The notes beneath the pieces are model-generated. The model was not told where the DNA came from and made no database searches. It saw only the letters and a program-made list of their open reading frames with translations. From Chloroflexota bacterium (GTDB lineage Bacteria; Chloroflexota; Dormibacteria; CF-121), in NCBI GenBank assembly GCA_005889395.1, contig VBFX01000282.1:1-7641 (forward strand): a stretch of DNA of 7,641 bases, in the 5' to 3' direction. The position numbers and the translations under genes were made by a program. Below, in pieces: positions 1 to 5,846 of the stretch (position 1 is the stretch's first letter; each line of letters starts with the position of its first letter).

Positions 1-2593
1 CGTCACGCGCATGGTCTTTACGGTGGACAACCGCTACGTCCTTTCCGCCTTCACCGCTCCCTACACCTTCACCTGGCACACCGCGCGGCATTGGGTGGAC
101 GGGCCGCACACCCTTGGCGTCTATGCCCGGATGTCCGACGGCACTGACACATCGAGCAACACGGCGGCCGAAACCGTGACGCTCAGCAACGGCGTCGCCA
201 CGACGCCCGTGAACAACAACAGTCGCACCGCCACGACGGGAACGACCCCGGCCGCGGGGCAGCCGGAGATCGTGGGGGCGGTGGGCAGTGGAGCGGACGG
301 CCGTGGGGCCAACATCGTGGCGAGCGAGGTCGCCGGCTGGTCACCAAATCTCTTCCTCTATCTCGGCGACGTCTACGAGCAGGGCAGCTACGAAGAATTC
401 GACAACTGGTACGACCCCAGCTGGGGACCGATGCGAGGTGTGACCAATCCGGTCCCGGGCGACCAGGAAGTCTATTACGGGGTCGCGGGCTATACCTGGT
501 ACTGGGACAACCTCCTCCCCTACTACTCCTACGACGTCGCCGGTTGGCATTTCATCGCGCTGACGCAGTGCGCCTACTCCTCGCAATCGTTCCCGCCCAA
601 CGGTCTGTGCGGTGCGTCGAGCCCCCAGCTGACCTGGCTCAACAACGACCTCGCGGCGCATCCCGGCGCCTGCACCATCGCCTACTGGCACGAGCCGCGC
701 TTCGCCCTTGACGGCAGCGGCGGCAGCACCGCCGAACAGGACCTCTGGACGCCGCTCGCGAACAGTCATGCGACCATGGCGGTCAACGCCGACCGGCACA
801 ACTACGAGCGCTGGACGGCGATGGACGCCAACGGCATCGCCAAGGCCACCGGGATGGCCGAGTTCGTCGTCGGCACCGGCAACCACAACTGGGAGCCGAT
901 CGTCGGCTCGGATTCGCGGACGCTCAAGACGATCGTCAATACCCCAGGGGCCCTCAAGCTCTCGCTGACCACCACCACGGCGGGCTTCCAGTTCATCGGG
1001 ACCGACGGCGCGGTGGGCGACTCGGGCAACATCCCCTGCCAGGGCAGCGGCACGCTGGCCGGCACCGTGACCGATAGCGGGAGCGGCGCGGCGATCGCCG
1101 GCGCGACCGTCTCCTACAGCGGGATGGGCCCGGCGGGTTCGGTTACCGGCAATACGACCACCGACGGCGCCGGTCGCTACAGCATTCCCGGAATCGCCGT
1201 GACCTCGTACAGCCTGACGGCGCAGGCCAGCGGCTATCAGAGTCAAGCGGCCACCGCGACCGTCGGCGGCGGGTCCACGACAACCAAGAACTTCGCCTTG
1301 ACCGGCCAGGCCACACAGCTGAGCGGCACCGTGACCGACGCCAGCACCAGCAGGCCGATCGCCGGCGCCACCGTGTCGGCCGGCACCGGCAGCGCCATCA
1401 CCGATGCCAATGGCGCGTATACGATCGCCGGCCTGGCGCCCGGCACCTACACCGCGACCGCCACCGCGTCGGGCTATGCGAGCCAGAGCACGTCGGTCAC
1501 GCTGACCACCGGCAGCACCACGACGCAGAACTTCGCACTGGCGCCGAATCCGGGCACGATCACCGGGACCGTGACCGACGCGGGGACCGGCGCGCCCATC
1601 GCCGGCGCCACCGTCTCCTACAGCGGCGGATCAACGAGCACCGACGGCAGCGGTGCCTACACGCTGGCCAACGTGGCCGAGGGCAGCTACAGCGTGACCG
1701 CTAGCGCGACCGGTTACGCCAGCCAGAGCCGCACGGTGACGGTTGGTCCCGGTGCGACCGCGACCCAGAACTTCGCCCTGACGCGCCCCAACGGCGCGAT
1801 CACGGGTACGGTGACAAGTGCCGCGACCGGTAGCCCGATCAGCGGCGCCACCGTTTCCTACAGCGGTGGGAGCACGACGACCAACGGCAGCGGCCAGTAC
1901 ACGCTCTCGAACGTGGCGACCGGCACCTACAACGTGACGGCGAGTGCGACCGGCTACTCGAGCGCGAGCCAATCGGTCACGGTCGGCTCAGGTCAGACGG
2001 CCACCGCCAACTTCGCCTTGCGGCTGGCCCCATTCTTCAGCGACGGCTTTGAAAGCGGCACGCTGAGCAACTGGACGACCAGCGCCGGACTCACGGTGCA
2101 AACGGCGACGGTGCACGGCGGGACTTACGCGGCAGAAGGGTCCGCGATCAATGGCACGACCTACGCCATTAAGCAGCTGACCAGCACCTACGCCGACCTG
2201 TACTACCGCGCCTACGTCAACATCAAGTCGCAAACGACCGGGTTCACGCTGATGGCCGACCAGACCGCCAGCGGTGGCGGGATCATCCGCATCTACCTCA
2301 GTCCCCAGCATGAGCTGGTGCTATGGAACGACATCACCCAGCTGACCACCACCGGGCCGGCGATCAGCCTCGGGGCCTGGCACTCGATCGAGCTGCACGT
2401 CATCGTCAACGCGACCTTCAGCACGACCGAAGTCTGGCTGGACGGCGCGCTCGTGCCCGCCTTCTCGAGCACCATGGCAACCCTGGGCATCCTGCCGGTC
2501 GGCCAGGTCCAGCTCGGCAGCCAGGCGGCGCTCCAAATCTACGACGTGGCCTTTGACGATGTTGCGGTTTCAACCAGCCGGATCGGCCAGTAG
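1..2593 (+). CDS. Large secreted protein (5' partial): Ig-like, degenerate metallophosphatase, four CarboxypepD_reg repeats, LamG-like
   Basis: The frame is open from the window edge; the first ATG is at 11, but the gene very probably starts upstream because no signal peptide is visible and the first residues already lie in a domain. Residues are numbered from that ATG. Residues 1-60 look like the end of a bacterial Ig-like domain (APYTFTW, DGPHTLGVYA, closing TVTLSNG). Residues about 85-340 match the calcineurin-like metallophosphatase fold: LYLGDVYEQGSYEEF (117-130), PVPGDQE (147-153), YWHEPRF (225-231), NADRHNYERW (259-268), EFVVGTG (284-290). Residues about 347-670 are four carboxypeptidase-regulatory-like repeats. 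Residues about 675-860 look like a LamG/concanavalin-type sandwich (SDGFESGTLSNW, then GAWHSIELHVIV and VWLDGALV). Oddity: canonical metal-ligand motifs are altered (AVGDG to AVGSG, GNHE to GDQE, GHDH to ADRH), so hydrolase activity is doubtful. Stop TAG is at 2591-2593. Domain assignment is firm; substrate and role are unknown, with cell-surface binding a reasonable inference. Confidence 0.85.
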   Translation, partial: VTRMVFTVDNRYVLSAFTAPYTFTWHTARHWVDGPHTLGVYARMSDGTDTSSNTAAETVTLSNGVATTPVNNNSRTATTGTTPAAGQPEIVGAVGSGADGRGANIVASEVAGWSPNLFLYLGDVYEQGSYEEFDNWYDPSWGPMRGVTNPVPGDQEVYYGVAGYTWYWDNLLPYYSYDVAGWHFIALTQCAYSSQSFPPNGLCGASSPQLTWLNNDLAAHPGACTIAYWHEPRFALDGSGGSTAEQDLWTPLANSHATMAVNADRHNYERWTAMDANGIAKATGMAEFVVGTGNHNWEPIVGSDSRTLKTIVNTPGALKLSLTTTTAGFQFIGTDGAVGDSGNIPCQGSGTLAGTVTDSGSGAAIAGATVSYSGMGPAGSVTGNTTTDGAGRYSIPGIAVTSYSLTAQASGYQSQAATATVGGGSTTTKNFALTGQATQLSGTVTDASTSRPIAGATVSAGTGSAITDANGAYTIAGLAPGTYTATATASGYASQSTSVTLTTGSTTTQNFALAPNPGTITGTVTDAGTGAPIAGATVSYSGGSTSTDGSGAYTLANVAEGSYSVTASATGYASQSRTVTVGPGATATQNFALTRPNGAITGTVTSAATGSPISGATVSYSGGSTTTNGSGQYTLSNVATGTYNVTASATGYSSASQSVTVGSGQTATANFALRLAPFFSDGFESGTLSNWTTSAGLTVQTATVHGGTYAAEGSAINGTTYAIKQLTSTYADLYYRAYVNIKSQTTGFTLMADQTASGGGIIRIYLSPQHELVLWNDITQLTTTGPAISLGAWHSIELHVIVNATFSTTEVWLDGALVPAFSSTMATLGILPVGQVQLGSQAALQIYDVAFDDVAVSTSRIGQ
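1049..2020 (+). repeat. Four tandem carboxypeptidase-regulatory-like repeats within the first CDS
   Basis: Four units of about 75-85 codons lie near 1049-1303, 1319-1540, 1556-1780 and 1796-2020. Each has the pattern GTVTD...(I)AGATVS....T(D/N)(G/A).G.Y.(L/I)..(V/I)A.G.Y..TA.A.GY.SQS..VT...G.T.T.NFAL. The third and fourth are most alike and also match at DNA level around the segment encoding GATVSYSGG (near 1600-1630 and 1840-1870). Such domains form prealbumin-like beta sandwiches that usually act as spacers or binding modules. The similarity makes this stretch prone to unit gain or loss by recombination. Confidence 0.85.
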
Positions 2594-2608
2594 GCCGCAA
2601 CCTCCGTC

Positions 2609-2650
2609 CCACCTCTTCCCTCCCCCGATCGCGGGGGAGGGTCGGGGTGG
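2609..2650. repeat. Palindromic repeat element, copy 1
   Basis: Perfect 10-bp arms CCCTCCCCCG (2618-2627) and CGGGGGAGGG (2632-2641) flank a 4-base centre ATCG. Outside them CCACCTC (2609-2615) and GGGGTGG (2644-2650) pair with one mismatch, giving a stem of about 42 bases in all. It lies just after the stop of the metallophosphatase-like gene and inside the open frame that leads into the kinase gene, where it reads as a Pro/Gly-rich peptide (SHLFPPPIAGEGRGG). It could also act as a strong RNA hairpin between the genes, but lacks a T-run, so I do not call it a terminator. The second copy at 3135-3166 shows it is a repeat. High-GC bacterial genomes commonly carry dispersed palindromes of this general kind; copy number in this genome is unknown. 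Confidence 0.75.
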
Positions 2651-3134
2651 CGATTTTCTCACCGCCGCCTTTGAGGCGATGGATCACCGGCGCATTCGCT
2701 ACGCCTTCCGCAAAGGCTCGGAACAGGTCAACCTCTACGCCCCCGGTTCTGAGGTGGACATCCTGATCGATCCCCTGGAGCTGCGCGACGCCGAACGCGC
2801 GTTGCGCGAGCAGGGTTTTCACCGGCTCGATGCACCGGGCTGTCCACGTCATCGCTTTTACCTGGCCTTCGATCGCGGCCGCTGGCTGAAGATCGATGCC
2901 AAGCTGGCCCGCGGATCCGGCGTGACGACCCGTTCCGGCAGGCCCTGGACAGCGGCGGAACACCTCGCGACCGCGCTGGCCCAGCGCCGGCCCCTCGGCC
3001 TGCGTCGAGCGGGACCGGTGGTCGCCCTGCTGGGCCCGGACGGGGCGGGCAAAGGGACCGTGATCGCGGGGCTGCAAGACCGCATTCCGGCCGGCCTCAC
3101 TGTCATCTACCTGGGCGAGCGGAGGCGTAAGAGC

Positions 3135-3166
3135 CCCCACCTCGACCCTCCCCCGCCAGCGGGGGA
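3135..3166. repeat. Palindromic repeat element, copy 2 (inside kinase gene)
   Basis: CCCACCTC (3136-3143), then CCCTCCCCCG (3146-3155), a 4-base centre CCAG and CGGGGGA (3160-3166). Apart from the two-base spacer and the centre, this matches copy 1 over its left half and inner right arm; the outer right arm is absent. The pairing stem is TCCCCCG/CGGGGGA (7 bp). It falls in frame within the kinase, encoding a Pro-rich stretch (SPHLDPPPPAGDVEMQ, residues 194-209) just after YLGERRRK, a position where the family has no such insert as far as I recall. It looks like an in-frame insertion tolerated by the reading frame, comparable in principle to palindromic elements known inside Rickettsia genes. 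Confidence 0.65.
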
Positions 3167-3498
3167 CGTAGAAATGCAAGGGCGTGTCAGTGCGCTTCGC
3201 GAGTGTGCCTTCGTCATGTACCGGGCCCTACGCTTCTGGTCGCTGCTGCTGCGCGGCTACCTCGCGGCCTGGAGCGGCCATATCGTTCTCTGCGACCGGC
3301 ATCCGATCGAGGCGCTGGGGTGCTCTACGCGCGAAAGCGGGAGCACAGTCCCAACGTGCTCGAACATCAGCGGCAGCGATACCGGGACACCTTCGTCCCG
3401 CGCGGCGCGCGGTTGATCTCCACCATCAACGGGGTTGACGCGGCCATCAGTGAGGCGTCGGCGCTCGTCTGGGCCGCGCTCCGTGAGCGCCGGCGCTG

Positions 3499-4725
3499 GT
3501 GAACTTCCGAGCGCTCGCCTCCTTGCTGTTACCGGCCGCACCGGAACACACCGGTGTCGTGCTCGAGGCCGACGAGCGCTGGGCCTTCGATGCCCGCTCG
3601 GTTGACGCGGACGTGGTGGTGTGGGGTCGCGCCCCCTATTCGTCGGGGATGCCGCTCGCCACCGTGGCGCGCGCGGCGCTTTTGCGTGAGCGAGCGATCC
3701 AGCGGTTGCGCCGTCGCCCTCCACATCCCTGGCACCTGTCGTCGATGGATCGCCTGCCGCCGCCGGCGCTCCAGCAACGCCATCGCGAGCGCGCTCGCGC
3801 CGCCGTCCTCGGTGGGGCGCTGGTGCAGTTGACCAGGACGGATCCGGGAATGCGCGTGCTCGATCAGGCCGCCGAGGCCGCCGGTGGGATCGTTCCCGTT
3901 GGCGCCTTCACGGCGGGCTCGGGCGGCTCCATCCTCACCAGGCTGCGTATGCGGGATGGGTCGGAGGCGATGCTGCGCGTCGGCGCGCGCGACGGCGCCG
4001 CTGACCCGTCTCGAGGAGCTGAGGCGCTCCAGTGGTTGGCGAGCGCCGGGGTCCCGGCCGTGCCGCGCGCGCTTGGTTGCGGCCGCAGTGGCCCGGCCCA
4101 CTGGACCCTCGAGTCGCGTTTGCCGGGCGAGCGCGCCGGTCGCCCCGGTGAGGCGATCCTCCAGGACGTCGCCCGCTTCTGCTCCCGCCTGCCGGCCGGC
4201 TCGGGACCTCCCGCCGCGGTGACCGAAGACATCGGGCGGATCGCCGCTGCCTTTCCGCGGCACGCGAGTCTCCTGGCGACGGTCTCCAGCTTCCTTCGAC
4301 CGGTGCTCCGCGCGCTCCCTGCCGTCGCACGCCACGGCGACCTGTGGTCGGGGAACATCCTGATCGAGCGCGGGACCTTCGCCGGGATCGTCGACTGGGA
4401 CAACTGGCATCCGTCGGCCGTCCCCGGCACCGACCTGCTCCACGCGCTCGCGATGGATCAGGCGCTTCACAGTGGGCGCGAGCTCGGATCGGTCTGGCTC
4501 GACGCGCCCTGGAGGTCGCCCGCGTATCAGCGACTGACGGCGGGCTACTGGCCCGCGCTCGATATCTGGCCCAATGCCGCAACCCTCCAGGCCGTCGGCA
4601 TTGCCTGGTGGGCCGGCTACGTCGCGCACAGCATTTCCCGGGACCCGGCGCTCGTCACCGACGCTCGCTGGCGCGCCCGCAACGTCGATGATGTGCTCGC
4701 CTCGCTGGAGCGGACCGTCCTGTGA
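3499..4725 (+). CDS. APH-fold kinase (aminoglycoside/choline phosphotransferase-like), 408 aa
   Basis: The start is GTG at 3499, overlapping the TGA (3500-3502) that ends the true C-terminal frame of the upstream kinase gene as GTGA, which argues for translational coupling. The C-terminal two thirds is an APH-type kinase: catalytic loop HGDLWSGNIL (279-288, with H279, D281 and N286 in the expected places) and metal-binding IVDWDNW (297-303; D299 in the DFG-equivalent site). An ATP-lobe-like stretch lies near residues 132-165 (FTAGSGGSILTRLR, then SEAMLRVGARD). All key residues are present, so the enzyme is probably active. The first 120 residues are Arg-rich and match no domain I recognise. 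Family members phosphorylate small hydroxyl compounds (aminoglycosides, choline, sugars, homoserine); placement beside a glycosyltransferase suggests a sugar or glycolipid acceptor rather than drug resistance, but the substrate cannot be read from sequence. Confidence 0.85.
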   Translation: MNFRALASLLLPAAPEHTGVVLEADERWAFDARSVDADVVVWGRAPYSSGMPLATVARAALLRERAIQRLRRRPPHPWHLSSMDRLPPPALQQRHRERARAAVLGGALVQLTRTDPGMRVLDQAAEAAGGIVPVGAFTAGSGGSILTRLRMRDGSEAMLRVGARDGAADPSRGAEALQWLASAGVPAVPRALGCGRSGPAHWTLESRLPGERAGRPGEAILQDVARFCSRLPAGSGPPAAVTEDIGRIAAAFPRHASLLATVSSFLRPVLRALPAVARHGDLWSGNILIERGTFAGIVDWDNWHPSAVPGTDLLHALAMDQALHSGRELGSVWLDAPWRSPAYQRLTAGYWPALDIWPNAATLQAVGIAWWAGYVAHSISRDPALVTDARWRARNVDDVLASLERTVL

Positions 4726-5846
4726 ACCGCGTGCTGCTCGTCGGCAAGGGCCAACCGGACCGGGGCGGGATCTCGGCGTTCATGCAGACGCTGCTCGCCA
4801 GCGAGCTCGCCACGGAGCACCGGCTCTCGCTCCTGAACCTCTACCGGGAGGAGGTGCTGGGTGGCGGCCGCTTCACGCGGGCCAACGTGACCCGGACGCT
4901 GGCCGATGCCGCGCGGCTCTGGCGGGCGGCACGCCGGGCCGACATCGTCCATATCAACACCGCGCTGGTTCCGCTACCGACCCTGCTGCGCGCGAGCTTC
5001 CTGGCGAGTGTGGCGCGTGCCGCCGGCGCGCGCGTGATCGTTCACGCGCACAGTGGCCGCATCGATCTCTGGCTGAGGACGCCGCTGCGGCGGCTGCTGG
5101 TGCGGCTCGCCCTCGCCCCCGCCAGCCGCGTACTGACCGTGTCGGAGACCAGTCGCAAATTTCTCGCCCGCTCGCTGGGCTCGACACGCGTGAGCCTCGT
5201 CGACAACGGCGTCGATCCCGCGGCCTACACGCCCGTGGCGGCGCCCGCGCACGAGCTGCCCACCATCCTCTTCGCCGGCGTGCTCAGTCCGCGCAAGGGA
5301 CTGATCGACCTGATTGCGGCCTCGACCGAGCTGCATCGTCGCGGCCTCGCGCACCAGCTGGTGGTCGCCGGCGGCGCGCCCGAAGAAGGGCCGCAGGCGG
5401 AGGCGGAAACGCGCGAGGCCGCGTCGCACGGCGCACCGGCTCGATTCATCGGCACGCAGCCGCATGAAGAGATGGCGCGCCTCTATCGGGGCGCCGACGT
5501 CTTCTGCCTTCCGTCGTGGTGGGAGGCGATGCCGTTGACGGTGCTCGAAGCGATGGCGAGCGGGCTGCCGGTGGTGGCCTCCACGGTCGGCGACATCCCG
5601 CGCGCCGTCGAGGAAGGCGTGACGGGACGCCTCGTCTCACCGCAGCAGCCTGCCGCGCTCGCTAACGCGCTCGACCCCCTGCTGCGTGATCCCGCGCTGC
5701 GCACCAGCATGGGCGAGGCCGGGCGCCGTCGCGTCGAGCAACTCTTCAACATCCGCACGTCGTCACCGGGATCATCACGGCGTTGGTCGTCGGTTTGCCA
5801 GGCCCGGCGGTCGCGCATGCCGATGATCAGCCTGGCGAGGGGGTGA
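4722..5846 (+). CDS. GT4-family glycosyltransferase (GT-B fold), C-terminus probably frameshifted
   Basis: The start is GTG at 4722, sharing GTGA with the stop of the APH-like gene (4723-4725); GGAG at 4707-4710 is a plausible ribosome binding site. It carries the standard GT4 marks: Gly-rich N-terminal loop DRGGIS (13-18), HAHSGR (108-113), VDNGVD (160-165), FAGVLSPRKG (184-193) and the donor-binding EX7E motif with E268 and E276 in PSWWEAMPLTVLEAMASG. It should transfer a sugar from a nucleotide-sugar donor onto a growing glycan or lipid-linked acceptor at the cytoplasmic membrane face. The last normal residues are RRRVEQLFNIRT (335-346); beyond about 5757 the frame reads Ser/Arg-rich sequence unlike any GT4 tail, ending at TGA 5844-5846. 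One frame over, the sequence continues as VVTGIITAL, which looks like the expected terminal helix. So the annotated tail is probably wrong through an indel or deletion. The acceptor and linkage are unknown. Confidence 0.85.
   Translation: MNRVLLVGKGQPDRGGISAFMQTLLASELATEHRLSLLNLYREEVLGGGRFTRANVTRTLADAARLWRAARRADIVHINTALVPLPTLLRASFLASVARAAGARVIVHAHSGRIDLWLRTPLRRLLVRLALAPASRVLTVSETSRKFLARSLGSTRVSLVDNGVDPAAYTPVAAPAHELPTILFAGVLSPRKGLIDLIAASTELHRRGLAHQLVVAGGAPEEGPQAEAETREAASHGAPARFIGTQPHEEMARLYRGADVFCLPSWWEAMPLTVLEAMASGLPVVASTVGDIPRAVEEGVTGRLVSPQQPAALANALDPLLRDPALRTSMGEAGRRRVEQLFNIRTSSPGSSRRWSSVCQARRSRMPMISLARG

Larger units (their letters stand above)
2559..3502 (+). pseudogene. Nucleotidyltransferase-like / thymidylate-kinase-like protein, frame broken near 3320
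   Basis: Residues are numbered from a TTG at 2553; the in-frame start candidates are TTG 2553, ATG 2559, TTG 2562 and ATG 2679. ATG 2559 overlaps the upstream gene by 35 bases. Family-like sequence (FLTAAFEAMDHRRIRY) begins before ATG 2679, so that start would truncate it; none has a convincing ribosome binding site. Residues 35-150 resemble a nucleotidyltransferase-like N-domain (GSEVDILIDP, 65-74). Residues 156-250 are a thymidylate-kinase-type P-loop domain: VVALLGPDGAGKGT (156-169) and LCDRH (246-250). At about 3316-3322 the reading frame changes: the natural C-terminus continues one frame over as VLYARKREHSPNVLEHQRQRY and ends at TGA 3500-3502. The segment normally lying between the DRH motif and this tail (a strand ending in an LDAPGE-like motif) is missing, so this is more than a single-base slip. 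Unshifted, translation ends at 3416. Such proteins often occur in polysaccharide loci; the substrate is unknown. A true pseudogene or an assembly gap are both possible. Confidence 0.7.

Noticed and set aside
341..1246. Long open frame of 301 codons on the minus strand
   Set aside because: It lies opposite the clearly conserved metallophosphatase domain, has Arg/Gly/Val-rich composition typical of antisense frames in GC-rich DNA, and shows no motif.
2609..2650. Rho-independent terminator after the first gene
   Set aside because: The stem is strong but is followed by GTGGCGATTTTC without a clean T-run, and a second copy lies inside a gene, which fits a repeat element better.
3529..4629. Minus-strand open frame of 366 codons
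   Set aside because: It is antisense to the APH-like kinase with intact catalytic motifs; Arg/Gly-rich composition and no domain.
3499..4725. Aminoglycoside resistance gene
   Set aside because: The APH fold is shared by many kinases of small molecules; the genomic setting with a glycosyltransferase does not suggest resistance and there is no mobile context.
4574..5467. Plus-strand open frame of 297 codons overlapping the glycosyltransferase
   Set aside because: Low-complexity Arg/Ala/Pro composition, whereas the overlapping frame carries GT4 motifs.
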